This document shows positions 45,541-57,004 of a stretch of 64,000 nucleotides of DNA, in pieces (within the stretch, counting starts at the first letter, position 1; every line of letters begins with the position of its first letter). The position numbers and the translations under genes were made by a program. This DNA is from Bactrocera neohumeralis (taxonomy: Eukaryota; Arthropoda; Insecta; Diptera; Tephritidae): assembly GCF_024586455.1 (NCBI RefSeq), contig NC_065922.1:31678089-31742088 (forward strand). The letters are read 5' to 3'. The notes under the pieces were generated by a model, which was not told where the DNA came from, did no database searches, and was given only the letters and a program-made list of their open reading frames with translations.

Positions 45541-47404
45541 GAACCTACGAGCTTTACCAATTCGCGACTTCATTCAGCCATTTCGTACTATTTTCTTCAA
45601 CAAACGACTTCATAAAGCTCAAACTACATATCGATCATTTCTTAAAACCCAAATTTACGAGTAACTCTCTTATTATTTTTGTTGCTTCGGCGATGTAAAT
45701 GATCGCCCCAAAAAGTGTGTGTATGCAGACGACATTAAAATGTATAAATGCATATAAAATTACCAGCAGTGGCAAGCGTTTACAAGCAATCAACATAATT
45801 TAGCAGCACAATGGCAACCCTGATTGCCATAAAAATTCATTAATTGCATTTTTATGGCCACAATATGTCGCGACCAATTTACGGTGGCATAAGAAATCAG
45901 CCAGCCACCTACCACTCCGTGCATAAAAAGCTGTAGCTGTAAATGTAAATATGTATGCGTGCATGTGGTGACAAGTAGATGTATGTATGTGTTAGTGTGT
46001 GTGTTTATGGCATGGAAAGGCATACCCCCTGCTAACGAGCGCTCGCAAATCAAGTGGACGTCCGGCGCATTAACATTGATGCACCCACAGTGGGGCGCTA
46101 GCGCTCGGCACAACGAGCAGCTCATCAGAAACGCCAACAACAACAACAGTAACAGAATTTGGAAATGCATTAAAATTGCATAAAGCAGCGTTGAGAGTCG
46201 AAAAGTGACTTGACTCAATTTTAATCATATTGTAATAAGCGTTAAACAACAAAAATAACAACAACAACAACAACAACAGAAAACAACGGCGTTGCAAACG
46301 AAAATGTCAACGCATAAACAATGAGCAACAAAACGACGCTGAGGCAGCAGTTACACACACACACACATTTGCACATTTGTGGCAAGTACGCTGTTGCAGT
46401 TGCAGGCGGAAGACAAACATAAATACGGATGCATAAATCGAATTACAAATCCAATTACCAGCAAACGCTCACATGGAAGAAGAAGAAGAGGATCGCATAC
46501 ATGTGGCAACAACTATGCTTGCAACATGCAACTTGACGCACAAATCAGAAATCAGTGCTGACCGTGGCCGTGGATAACTCATAAGCGTTGCGTAGGTCTT
46601 GCGAAATTGTGTTGTAATAACAGCGATTACAACAACATGCTGTGTTGCAAGCACGCACTTGCCACGTTGACATAATGCAAATGTTGCTGCTTATATGCAC
46701 GCACATACACACATTCAAGAGCATGCATAATCAGCACACCAACAACAACAATTGCAAAACTCAGCATCCATCGCAGCAATCGGCCGCTCTTCGTTGCCTT
46801 CGTTTATGAAACACTCGTTGAGTCGTGGTCTTCATCTAAATGAGACGCAACGCTAACTTATTGTCCGTTGCGGCGGTGGCATCGCTGTTTTTCTGTTCTT
46901 CTGTGTTGTGAATGCGATCATTTCCCGCTTAAGTCAAAAATAATGAATTGAATGACATTCATAAATAAAAACAATATGCAAGGAAGCTGCGAGGACGGAC
47001 AAACAGACGCACACACGAGTATCTGACATTTTGTGTCAGTGCCGCGAACGTATCGCTTACTCCCCTGCGCGAATGCTGGCGCATGTGGCGGCAGGCAGCA
47101 GGAAGGTGGGTGAAAAAGATTTTTAATGAAGACATAACGGCGAGTTGCAACAAGCCTGTTTATATACACTGAAAACAATTTTTGGATTTAATTCTTCTTT
47201 TTGATTGGTAATCATTATCGATTTCACAGAATAATAGGCAGAATGAAGCAGAGTTCTTGAAATACAGCACTATTCTTTCATTATTCTTGTTTCTATCACT
47301 TGCGAAACTTTCGGAACTTAAAGCTTTTTATTCCCTAAACAGAGGATATTAAGATTATCATGAAGTTTGTAACACACATATGAAAACGTCGGACACCGTG
47401 GTTG
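45541..47404. other. Unassigned unique block with CAA runs
   Basis: 45650-47160 has no transposon motif. Simple repeats: (CAA)n at 46256-46279 and an (AC)n tract near 46350-46364. Minus-strand frames of up to 142 codons (45790-46218) are Leu/Cys/His-rich from simple sequence. Likely host non-coding DNA. Confidence 0.5.
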
Positions 47405-47975
47405 TTATATATTGAAGAAGTCGCACGATAGGGAGTCGCCCTGTCTGAAACTTCGCTTGGTATTGAACAGCTCGGAGATGTCCTTCCCGTTTCTGACGGA
47501 GCTTTTAGTGTTGCTCAACGTTTTGTTGATAGTGTGATGTTGTGGATTAGGCAGAACACACTTAAATTCCATTCGTTGGGCATACTTTCGTCCGACCATA
47601 TCCTTATCATTCCTTTGCCCTCAGTTTAAATAGCTCGGCTGGCAACCCATCGGCTCCGCTGCTTTGTTGTTCTTCAAAGTGTAATTGCTATTCGAACTTC
47701 TTCATGGTCAAGCATTGGAACGTCTGCTCCATCGTCATCGAATTGGTAATCGGGATCGCCTTCTCCTGTTCTTATATTATATATAGTGAAACTTCCATTC
47801 AGCAAACTGGATGTTCATTCCATAACTTTGGTATGCTGTGGGCATCAGTCACTAGATATTTTTGGGATTCTACAAGTGTATGCTCCGGTCTTGAAACCTT
47901 CTGTTAGTCGGCGCATCTTTTCGAACAATTTGCGAACACTTTTGTAGAATTTTTGAGCATTACCTTATACTTGTA
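47405..47975 (-). mobile_element. RTE-like element, reverse transcriptase region with internal deletion
   Basis: On the minus strand the N-terminal part (EGFKTGAYTC near 47900, DDDGADVPMLDHEEVRIAI near 47720, SDESMPNEWNLSVFCLIH near 47570) is joined by deletion to SNTKSSVRNGKDISELFNTK and RSFRQGDSLSCDFFN near 47420. The segment with GPYQCGF and FVDFKAAFDS is missing. Confidence 0.8.
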
Positions 47976-48099
47976 GTTCAATCTTATGGACGAGATAAAA
48001 CTGTATTAGAAAGATAGTTTGCCATTATTTTTAATTGATTTCGGGCGAGTGACCGCCCCGGCAGGTTCTACTAAAATCCCGGCGATGGACCGAATTTTC

Positions 48100-48870
48100 G
48101 ACAACTTTTTCAGAAATTGGGGCAGTATGTTAGCAATAACGCGTCAAAGGCATCAATCGTCTCAACCTTATCTGCATAGGCAAGAATCTTCACATAACTC
48201 TACAAAAAACAGACCAGCGGTGTTAAGTTGCACTATCTTGGAAGACACGCAACAGACCCAACACAAAAGAGAATATGCTCACAAAAAGTTTCATTCAATA
48301 AATAGATTGCTTCGTTGGCTGTATGGTATGTAGCCATATCTTTCTGGAACCAAAGTCCGTACAACAATTCGACACTGCACTTCAGGCTTGAAATAGTCAA
48401 TAATCATGGCCACGTAGCATTCCCCACTGACTGTGACATTATGACCGTTTTCAATTTTGAAAAAGCATGGACCAATAATTTCCGAGATCAGTGCCCATCT
48501 CGTTTTGGGCCCCTTCAATGAACGTGTGACGCGCTTTTTTATCATTCGGCTTTAATTTAATTTTGTAAGCCCGCAAAACAAGATCCCTTTGTAAAAGCTT
48601 CCACAAAATAGTTAGGCCCAGTTCCAGTTGTTGAGCGCATTGACGAATGGTCCCTTTCGCGTCTTCTTCGATACTCTGCTTTACAAAAGCAATCGCTCCT
48701 TCAGTGCGGACTTTGCGGCATCTTTGAGAATGCGCATTATCCACTAGAGTAAACACGGGGCGAAACCAATCAATGGAATCGAAATGCCGATTGTATTTTG
48801 CGCTTACGTCAACAGAATATTAGACGCTGTGTGTGATGCGTCGCGTGAACCGAAACATTAGTTTACCAAA
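48100..48870 (-). mobile_element. DD41D (VISITOR-like) relic retaining the N-terminal DNA-binding part
   Basis: Minus strand: FDSIDWFRPV near 48770, KVRTEGAIAFVKQSIEED near 48700, RQCAQQLELGLTILWKLLQR near 48640 (helix-turn-helix), YKIKLKPNDKKARHTFIE near 48550, and QNEMGTDL near 48510. A deletion of the SDEAHF...NKQNCRIW block (first catalytic Asp) then joins to IIGPCFFKIENGHNVTVSG near 48460 and AMIIDYF. Farther on, ADKVETIDAFDA-like sequence near 48160 matches the tail. The second and third Asp region is missing. Confidence 0.75.
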
Positions 48871-48939
48871 CGTTTTTTCAGAGTAAATATAGTCATTACT
48901 GAGTACAAATCAAGTAACAGCTTCAAATAGACCAGACAA

Positions 48940-49090
48940 GTACTAGTAATAAATGATCAGGTTATGAGCTGAACCGATTAAATATGACCGTCTGTCTGTA
49001 TATACGCGAAGTAGTCTCCCAGTTTTCGAGATATGTGTCTGAGATTTTTCACACGTTCTTTTCAAATCATAATCAAGCTGTTGTTTGGGA
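48940..49090 (-). repeat. INE-1-like repeat fragment, minus strand
   Basis: The minus strand reads GATTATGATTTGAAAAGAAC, AAAATCTCAGACACATATCT, CTGGGAGACTACTTCGCGTA, TATACAGACAGACGG, and CTGATCATTTATTAC, in family order. Both ends are truncated. Confidence 0.6.
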
Positions 49091-49257
49091 AGCTTTTATA
49101 TTTGACGCTGATAACATCATGAAATTAAGGACCCATTAACGAAAATAACGCTATAATCTTAAAAGATTCCTTCAAATTGAGTTCTTTATGCTACTTATTC
49201 CGTTTGCGAAGCCATCACTTCCCATTTTACAAAAATTCCTGTTCCTTATGCTACTAT

Positions 49258-49397
49258 TGCACGCCGTTTCAAAAAGACTCTGTCGCGTATCCCACGACAG
49301 TTGAGGATACATAACCAAAGCGGACCCAGATTTTTTATCCGGTCAAGGACTGTCAACTCGGCCGAATGCTGCCGCTACAACAACAACAGAGACTTTG
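49258..49397 (+). repeat. Short interspersed repeat S, with CAACAACAA end
   Basis: CACGACAGTTGAGGATACAT, AACCAAAGCGGACCCAGATT, TATCCGGTCAAGGACTGTCA and ACTCGGCCGAATGCTGCCGC run into TACAACAACAACAG. Reverse-oriented relatives lie at 50042-50125 and 60663-60760 (GTTGACAGTCCTTGGCCG). It may be a SINE or the 3' UTR of a non-LTR element; no RNA polymerase III boxes were confirmed. Confidence 0.55.
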
Positions 49398-50041
49398 TCA
49401 TAAATAAATAAATAATCGAATTCTCAGATTTTCGAAGATCGTCCCGAAAATAGAAATTAATCCTTTCGAATTTGGAAATTGATTCGAAAAAGGGTGGGAA
49501 CTTATTTATAATTTTATAAGATAATACCGTAAGATCCAAGATCCGACTGATGGAAGGTTGATAGGTTCTATTTCGCACTGTTCTACCAGACCCAGAGATA
49601 ATTTTTACCAGATTGACTGAGTTGCTGGTGTTTTTTGTCGAGACAAGTTTCCACTCTACTTCCAGAAATCGAAGTCAACACTAAAATCAACAGATAGATG
49701 GTTGCAATATTTTTTCTCAGATCTCTTCCCAGAAAACTTCTTAGTTCTAAATTTGTATTGATAAGGGTTTTGATGGTTTTACAATGCATGTTTTGGTTGG
49801 TACGGCTTTTTTGAATGTGATTCGACTTTTGATTCGAATTGGAATCTGATGTATGCATGTGAATTGTTAACCTGGTTAGTCATGTGCGGCCACAGCTTTC
49901 TTCTTGTTTAGAGGACTTGTTCCTAATCTAACACCTTCGAATTCAGAGAATGGAACAATAGTCTTGGATTAATGATTTGGGTCGTGATTGTTGCAACGGA
50001 AAAACAACCCTAGAGTAATTTATTCTTCCAAATGTCCAGAG
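49398..50041. other. Unassigned DNA
   Basis: Two minus-strand frames (67 and 91 codons) share a short RDLRK-like stretch near 49430 and 49720, hinting at an old duplication. No family recognised. Confidence 0.4.
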
Positions 50042-50125
50042 TTGATAGTCTTTGGCTATAAGAAATCCGGGACCATCCTGGTTACGTTTATCCACGTGTC
50101 ATGAGAACTGAGCAATTTACGATCT
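50042..50125 (-). repeat. Short interspersed repeat S, minus-strand copy
   Basis: GTTGATAGTCTTTGGCTATA, AGAAATCCGGGACCATCCTG and GTTACGTTTATCCACGTGTC match the reverse complement of 49280-49350 base by base with scattered changes. Confidence 0.5.
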
Positions 50126-51606
50126 TCGTCTTCTTCATATATTTCACTTGTCCGATTATTAGATATAAAAGTGGTTTCTATAAATTAAATGTAATCTTTA
50201 GATTTCCAAATATACATTTTCGTTTTCTTAAATAATATTTCCGGTATTTTAAATCTTTCTCTATATCATATATTGTTATAAAATTCCAAGTAACTTTTTC
50301 TGTGACCCAGCACCATAACCACTACATATCTTGCCAACAATTTTCTGCTTCGTCATTTACGACTACGAAATTCTCTCAGTGCGCTTGTGTCGTTCCCCCA
50401 ATCAGTGATGTCTCATTTAACTATTGTCCATCACAATCACTGTCACTGCGCCAACCCAAGCGGCGGCCTAGCAACCGAGCTGTCTTTGGCGTGCCACTGA
50501 CCGGAAGAAATGGGGGAATCAAATCATTCTCATTCAATACAACAACAGCAACAAACGTGCTTGCAAAAAACATACAAACATAAGCCACATACATACATAT
50601 ACATATATTTACGTAAGTTGTCATGTCTGCATGAGTACCAACAGTTAAATGAAGCTTAAGAAGCACACACTCATGTGATGCAAAGCATCAGAGTCACTTG
50701 CCTTTGTTGTTTTACATTTGTTGAGAGTATTTAGGTAACAACAAATCATCATAAATGTCAGAACGGGTGGTATGAGTGTATGATGTTTTACTTTGGCTTG
50801 GCCACAGATGATATGAGTGGATATATAGAGGAATATGAGCATATGTGGGATTAAATTGAATACTCCATGGTAAAAGTTTGTATGTAAATGTAATGTTATT
50901 TGTACCCTGTAAGGAGATTTTCGATATGACATAAAAGGTATATGCAGTTGATTTGTAATTGCGAGATAAATTAGCCAGAAATATTTAGTTCGAAAAAATC
51001 GGAGATTACATTGTTGCTTTAGAAAATAATCTATTGACGACTCTGCTCGCACCAAAGATTGTTTGAAACTCTCATGATTTCTTTGCGGTATTCGACGGTC
51101 CAAGTTGTCCCACTCTGGCCACAAACTGAAGTCTGGATTTCGAGAGGCCAATCATCTGCATCTCTATGAAACCAGGAATATTGCTTGAGGTTAATGCTGA
51201 GTGGTTTTTGCTTTGTCTATCTGGGAAAGTCTTTACTGGAAGATCCATGCTCTTCATTGAATAAATATATATTACTTAACTACTTTAACAATTCTTCTAA
51301 AACATTCCGCTGTTACACTTTAACCCCAGTTTAACAATCGTTTCACGGAAGTGAAGAGGTGTAACGCCTTTACAGGAAACTTCCTACCAAATCATTACAG
51401 CAGCTGGATGGTGTTTTTCTCATTAAAAGCTTCTTCAAGAGCGAACTTTTTTTCGCCTCTAAAAAAGATCCAATTCCATCTGTGTAGGTATATGGGAGCT
51501 AAATAATTATTACACCAATTTTACTCCTTTTTGACACAAGGGTGCCTTTTTTTCTGAAAAAATTCTGTCTGATTTTCAAAAATTCCAGCCCTGGGAATTC
51601 AGATTC
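50126..51606. other. Unassigned DNA with a short INE-1-like scrap
   Basis: 51000-51035 (CGGAGATTACATTGTTGCTT) is an INE-1-like fragment. A 168-codon minus-strand frame (50645-51151) runs through that scrap, so it is not a real gene as a whole; its N-terminal third is unknown. CATACATACATATACATATA lies near 50590. No other motif. Confidence 0.45.
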
Positions 51607-51717
51607 AGGACCAAGTGAAGAAGGACCAGGCTTCGCGAAAAGAAGAAACGACTGGCGCGCTGTTGTTAACTCGGCTATAATCGCGTAAACGGTGTCTACG
51701 CCAATAAAGAAGAAGTT
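51607..51717 (+). mobile_element. 111-bp RTE-like 3'-end insertion with 10-bp target-site duplication
   Basis: Begins GACCAAGTGAAGAAGGACCA and ends GTCTACGCCAATAAAGAAGA, the 3' UTR of the RTE family in plus orientation. Flanked by ATTCAGATTC at 51597-51606 and 51718-51727. 5' truncated, with a small internal deletion relative to the family. Confidence 0.8.
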
Positions 51718-51964
51718 ATTCAGATTCCGTAGTCTGTATTTTGGGGCTTTTAAGTTTAGTATCTCCTCTTCATCAATTTTTGTTGGGAGATAAAATATCT
51801 CCAGGCTGCTATTTTTGGTGAGTTTTATTCCAAGCAACATTGAAGAGCTTGATTTAAATATATACTGTAAATAGACAAGTAGGGGTGGTTGGAGCTCAAT
51901 TTCGTTTATCCGTTGTAAGGGCAGTGGCCGTGATTATCAACCGGTTTCAAAAACTTTCGCTCTA

Positions 51965-52565
51965 TCCGAAGAGGTGCCAGATCCCTCATCACCTGGTCTT
52001 TTCAACGGGGTGGAGTTATTCCTCTTTTTTCTGCCTGCCCACAGCGGGTACTGCGTCGAATACTCACAGAGCTGAAGTGGTTTCATCCATTCGGACGACA
52101 TGATTTAGCCAGTGCAGCCGCTGACTCTAATTCCCTGAACTATGTCAATATCGTGGTTTATCTTGTTCAGCTCGTCGTTCCATCGAAAGCGATATTCGCC
52201 GTGGCCAATGTGCAAAGGATCATAAATCTTCCGCAGAACCTTTCTCTCGAAAACTTGTAACACCGACTCATCAGATATTGTCATCGTCCATGCTCTGCAC
52301 CATATATAGCTAGATGGGGATGATGAGTGACTTGTGGAATTTGGTCTTTATTCGTCGAGAGACGACTTTGCTTTTCAATTTCCTGCTTAGTCCAAAGAGT
52401 TATTCTGCGTTCGATTTCAAATCTGATATTGTTGTTGATGTTAATACTGGTTCCAAGTTAGGCGAAATTATCTACGATTTCGAAGGAAGATATTTCGTCT
52501 TGCTCTCGTTCACTACCAAACCCAATTGCTTTGCTTCTTTGTCCAATCCGGAGAAAGCAGAATGG
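51965..52565 (-). mobile_element. RTE-like element, C-terminal part of ORF2
   Basis: Same order as 17703-18311: a pre-C-terminal stretch at 52500-52565, thumb region at 52300-52480, SVLQVFERKVLRKIYDPLHI-like sequence near 52240, NDELNKI near 52170, and the 3' UTR start near 51990. Frames are broken. Identified mainly by DNA-level agreement with the other copies (for example GAAATTATCTACGA). Confidence 0.75.
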
Positions 52566-53513
52566 TCAGTGTTAATATCATATATCTAACTCGTTCAGTT
52601 TTAGCTTTTAAAAAGAAATATTAGTTGACCACAACTAGTGTCCTCTTATAGCGAAAGTATAACATTAATTTCCGACAGGGTACCAAGCAAATACATGACA
52701 TGTCATTAATATACAAAATATGGCAAGAAATCTTTCTTAGCCGAGATAAACAAGCTCAGCCTCCGACTAACAGCCGCGTGCGCTGAAGACTTTGTGCAGA
52801 CCTGAGCCTGAGCACTGTTTTCCATACAAATCAATGGCTTGCGATTTCTCGGCTTAATTGACATTTTGCTTATGATTCTCGTTATGCTAATGCACCGAAC
52901 ACACACACACACGCACATGCGTGTGTATATTATAAATAAAGGTATAATGAGAGCGCACTTGAATTATTTAAGCGCAATAAAATTCAATGGCATTTGATAT
53001 TTTGTTAGTGAAATTCGTTAGTGAAATGGCAATCGGTTGATGCGAAAGGCTGGCCAATTAGCATGCAAACAAGCGACGAGCGCGCAGCGAAAGCATTGAA
53101 GCGCATTCATTTGATTAATGTTGAGGCAAGAAGAGGAGCTTATATCCAAGAAGAAGAGTTTATATCCAAGAAGAGGCGCTTATATCGAAGAGGAGCAGCT
53201 TAATTCACGAAAATCCGCCGCGCTTAGTGCTGACTCCAGCGATGGCTTGAGCCACATTTACAGTCAATGCAGTGGAAAATTGGCATAATTAATGAATTGG
53301 CTATAAGGGAGACAATTTCATAAATTAACTTTTAATTGGCGAATTGCAATGGATCATAAATTGTAGATAGTTATATACTTGAAAGGGTGGGGAGGTACTG
53401 CCGCTTGCCTTAATTTTTATTTTTAGCGCTCAAGAGCTGAAAGGATTAAAGCACAAGTGCAGCAGACTGACCAGAAGCCAGTGTGGCGAGTTGTGTATGT
53501 ACATACATATGTA
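52566..53513. other. Unassigned DNA with a 20-bp minisatellite
   Basis: An (AC)n tract near 52901-52914. 53130-53202 is a short minisatellite listed separately. The rest looks unique. A 60-codon frame at 53021-53203 runs through the minisatellite and is not supported. Confidence 0.5.
53130..53202. repeat. 20-bp minisatellite, 3.6 units
   Basis: GAAGAGGAGCTTATATCCAA, GAAGAAGAGTTTATATCCAA, GAAGAGGCGCTTATATCGAA, then a partial unit GAGGAGCAGCTTA. Confidence 0.9.
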
Positions 53514-53761
53514 TTAGGGTGGGTAAAAATCGCTTATTTTTTTAACTTATAACCTAAAAAATCTTTGGAAGACAACTCAATTAATTCGCTCCAAGTACTC
53601 ACATGCGCTCTTAATCTTGAATTGAATTTTCTATAAAAACGTCCTAAATCAATTTTTGTCATTTTGACCATGCAGTTTGAATGCTAGCTTAATGTTATAG
53701 TTATTCGTTGCTTTGAACAATTATTCATTCAAATTTTAAAACAAAAAAAATTTCCATTCAA

Positions 53762-54145
53762 AGACATGACTTTGATCGGGGAGTTTGTATGACAGCTATA
53801 TACTATAGTGGTCCGATCTGAACCTTTTTTGCGGAATTCGTGCTGTTGCCATAGACAATAATTCGAGCCAAACTTTGTAAAAAAATCTCATCAAATAAAA
53901 TAGTTTTCCACACAAGCATTGGATTTTGATCGGTCAGGTTGTATGACAGCTATAGGCTATAGTAATCGGATCTTAAAAAATTCTTCGACGATTATACCAA
54001 TGCCTTAGGTAATAATTTTAACCAAATTTCGTAAAGGCATCTTGTCAAACAAAGCAGTTTTTCATACGAGAACATTCTTTATTCCGATCCTTCAGTATGT
54101 ATGCTATATTCGTCTGATAACGGCAGATCCGACAAATGAGAGAGC
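53762..54145 (+). repeat. INE-1-like repeat, left part of a split copy
   Basis: CATGACTTTGATCGGGGAGT, TTGTATGACAGCTATATACT and ATAGTGGTCCGATCTGAACC, repeated as a second block near 53925-53965 and a third partial one near 54090-54140 ending CCGACAAATGAG. The right part resumes at 55273 (AAAATTCAGAACGATATCTT). Confidence 0.8.
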
Positions 54146-55272
54146 AAGAGTCTTTATATAGGAAAAGGCTCTAGAAAAGACCACACTCGCAAAGAAACTC
54201 GATAGCGTTAAAAGGGCGGCGCTCATCAGCATGTGTGGTGCACTAAGGTCCACTCCAACCATGGCAGTTAACGTCATTTTGAACACTTTGACTTTACACC
54301 GGATCATCTTGAACATGGAGTCGCCAAATCGAACTCAGATGGCTGCTTCTCTGCCCATATATCAGCGGGAGAGCTATGGGTGGGAAGAAACTGTTGGAGG
54401 AGAGGTGCAGTGAGCTTCTTTACGGATAGGTCAAAGTTTGGGGGGAAGGTTGGTGAAGGGGTTTACTATGGGGAGCCCTCTATCAACTCCAGTTTCAGAC
54501 TTCCTGACTATTGCGGTGTCTTTCAAGCCAAGGTTACAGCCTCCTATAGAAAAGTGTTCATCCACTCAGATAGCAGAACGGCGATAGCCTTGAACTTATT
54601 TACGGTGCGTTTGGGTTGGGCGAGGAGTGCCCAGCTTCGCTATCAATAGCATCAAGGATCTTTGTGATAAGACTGATATGGGTGCCGGGCCATAGCGGAA
54701 TAGCAAGAAATTGTAAAGCTGATGAGCTAGCAAGAAAAGGCTCCTTAGAACCGCTATCGGTAGAATGGGAGCGGGTCGGTGCTAATCCTTTTGTGTTCTA
54801 CTTTTAGATAGCTGGGCTCGCTGAAGCTTGGCCAGTGCTGGGCCCGTACGTACGTCCTTTTGGCCCGAGATTGATCGCAGCAGATCGAGTGATCTCTTTG
54901 CTCTCAGTAAAGCTAGTCTCTCCCTAGTTGTGGGGCTTTGAATAGCCCATTACCTTATTTCAGTCCATGCTGTAAGGTTGGGAATCTTACCATACTTCCT
55001 GTTTGAAAGAAGATGAGGTGGAAATAACTCAGCGCTTCTTTCTTGACTGTCCCGCGTTCGAGAGGTCAAGACTTACACACTTGGGAGCACATACCTTCAG
55101 ACATACCACCGAACTGGCGGGAGGTGAAATTAGCCAAATTTGTATTTGCTACTAAGCGTTTTGCCAATCTTTAAGTCCAAACACAGACTTCTTATTTTCT
55201 ATGGCTTCACAAAGGTCTACATACATATTTCAGTCAATATGCGATCATCGATCAGCCATCTAACCTAACCTA
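54146..55272 (+). mobile_element. R1-like non-LTR retrotransposon, 5' truncated, RNase H and 3' tail kept
   Basis: Plus-strand order: LAKKLDSVKRAALISMCGAL near 54190 and RSTPTMAVNVILNTLTLHRI (post-reverse-transcriptase region). An RNase H domain follows as FTDRSKFGGKVGEG near 54420, LPDYCGVFQAKVTA near 54510, IHSDSRTAIAL near 54560 and IWVPGHSGIARNCKADE near 54675. The C-terminal FFLDCPAFERSRLTHLGAH lies near 55050. It ends CTAACCTAACCT at 55261-55272, where the INE-1-like sequence resumes. Frameshifts and stops throughout. The catalytic Asp/Glu/Asp set of RNase H is only partly visible. Confidence 0.85.
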
Positions 55273-55360
55273 GGGAGAAAGTTTAGTTGCTAAAATTCAG
55301 AACGATATCTTAAAAACTGAGGCGGAAGTTCATGTACATATATATAGACGGACCGACACC
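55273..55360 (+). repeat. INE-1-like repeat, right part of a split copy
   Basis: Continues the family after the R1-like insertion: AAAATTCAGAACGATATCTT, AAAAACTGAGG, then ATATATATAGACGGACCGAC. The 3' third, including the terminal palindrome, is missing. Confidence 0.7.
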
Positions 55361-55489
55361 CTCTTCAGTGTATAATAAGAAACTGAAAAGCGGAGGATCT
55401 TCCTTTGATATTAAATGTTTTACTTGAAGAGATTTTCAAAAACACTGAAAAAAAATTGAGGAGCAAAGTCGTTTTTTTACCCACCCTAA

Positions 55490-57004
55490 CATGTAAATGG
55501 CTATAGGTGCATGTTAATCCATTTGTTTGTACATGAGAAATTATTGCTTGCCGATTATATGCGCTTCGTAAAAAATTATTTATGATCGTGCACATAACTC
55601 AAAAGGGAACTGCGACTAAGAAGCGAAGCAGTGAGAAAAAGTATGTCACCATGTTTCATGTACAACAACCATGGATAGTTTTGGTCATAAGCAAGACTGC
55701 GACACTCTTGTTGCAACTGTCACATGCGTGTTAAGGATATGAGGCAAGTGCAACAGACGTACTAAGACTTTGCGGCAAGTACAACAGACGTATTAAGGCT
55801 ATGCGGCAAGTGCAACAAGACGCGCTACAATAACTTTAATCGCCTGCAATGAAATTAGGTCATTATTTATTATACGGATTGAATTTAAAAAACATTTTTG
55901 AAAGAAAAAATACAAAAAAAGTTAATATAAATGTATTAAAAATAGAAATTTCACGCATGCCCCTCAAGCAACTCAACAATGAGACCAAAATTAATGAAAT
56001 CTCATTAGTACGCCCCATTTAACACCTTTCTGTGGCAAACAAAACCGCCAGCAACAAACATGTGAGCATACACACTCTCCGCTGCGCTAACACCTTTCGG
56101 TATCAATTTCGGCGGCACTTCAAAGCCACTCGCCGCCATTGGAACAAGTGTGCGCGCGCATAGAAAAGGTGAAAGTGTGAAAGTGTCCTTGTTGCATCAA
56201 CCGCAAATCGTTTTGGCAGCCAAATATATGCCTCACCGTGCAACAACTTGACTTTTACTTTTCATTATCCTTGTACTTTCATTGTTATAGATGCAAGGCA
56301 GCGCTCGTCCTTTGCTTCGCATATCCTGCGCGTATCCTTTGAGCGCGAGTGAGCGCATCGTTACGCTATTATTAAAATGCTATTAATTATGTGCTTAATT
56401 GATATTTTCACACTTTTCAAATATGTTATTCAACGCTTTGTGGCTGTGAAATCCTTTGGCATTGTGATTCATTCAGGTGTATCATTTATATAACCATTGT
56501 GTTGCATTGTTGTGCATTTAAGCAAATTATGCATGAATAGAATGCACAGGTTGGCATTTAATTTTTATGATTTTTGGTTTTTTTAACAAAAGATTTGTTT
56601 CTTCTTTTCACAATTTTTATGACATGAAAGTAGATCGCGGTTTCTAAGCGAATTTTTCCTGGAAAAATCGTAATGAAGTCAACTCAATATCATAATTATT
56701 GTATTATTGAGAAGGATTAAGAAGGATATAAGTAATTTTTGTGTAGAATTTACTAGTAAGATTAGTAAACTACAATTATCATTTTATTACAAAAATTTCT
56801 TCAATTCTAAGAATTGTAGCCATCGAACAGAGTAGTCTACCTTATACCTTTTTTATTAGTTTTACCGTAGCTTGAATCAGTTTCTCTATACAGGTAGTGT
56901 TTCTACAAAGCGATTCTACAAAAATTTCTAATTAACAACCACTGCCACAAAATGTTTATATACATATATACTGTATTGTTAATATTGATACAAGATTTGT
57001 TTGA
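55490..57004. other. Unassigned DNA with a 31-bp minisatellite
   Basis: 55970-56560 is free of recognised repeats and moderately complex. The rest is AT-rich. No gene seen. Confidence 0.5.
55727..55824. repeat. 31-bp minisatellite, about three units
   Basis: GCAAGTGCAACAGACGTACT starts at 55744, GCAAGTACAACAGACGTATT at 55775 and GCAAGTGCAACAAGACGCG at 55806. A partial unit (CGTGTTAAGGATATGAG) precedes the first. Confidence 0.9.

Larger units (their letters stand above)
53514..55489. mobile_element. Element with 16-bp inverted ends, host to nested INE-1-like and R1-like insertions
   Basis: TTAGGGTGGGTAAAAA at 53514-53529 is mirrored by its exact complement at 55474-55489. Between them lie about 230 bp of AT-rich DNA, an INE-1-like copy split into 53762-54145 and 55273-55360, the R1-like fragment 54146-55272 inside it, and about 110 bp of AT-rich DNA. 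Without the insertions it would be a MITE of roughly 0.4-0.5 kb. A clean target duplication is not visible. Confidence 0.6.

Noticed and set aside
45790..46218. 142-codon minus-strand frame rich in Leu, His and Cys
   Set aside because: Covers CAA and TG microsatellites and has no recognisable domain or signal.
50645..51151. 168-codon minus-strand frame
   Set aside because: It runs through an INE-1-like scrap near 51000-51035 and has no domain; a real exon would not be expected to include that repeat.
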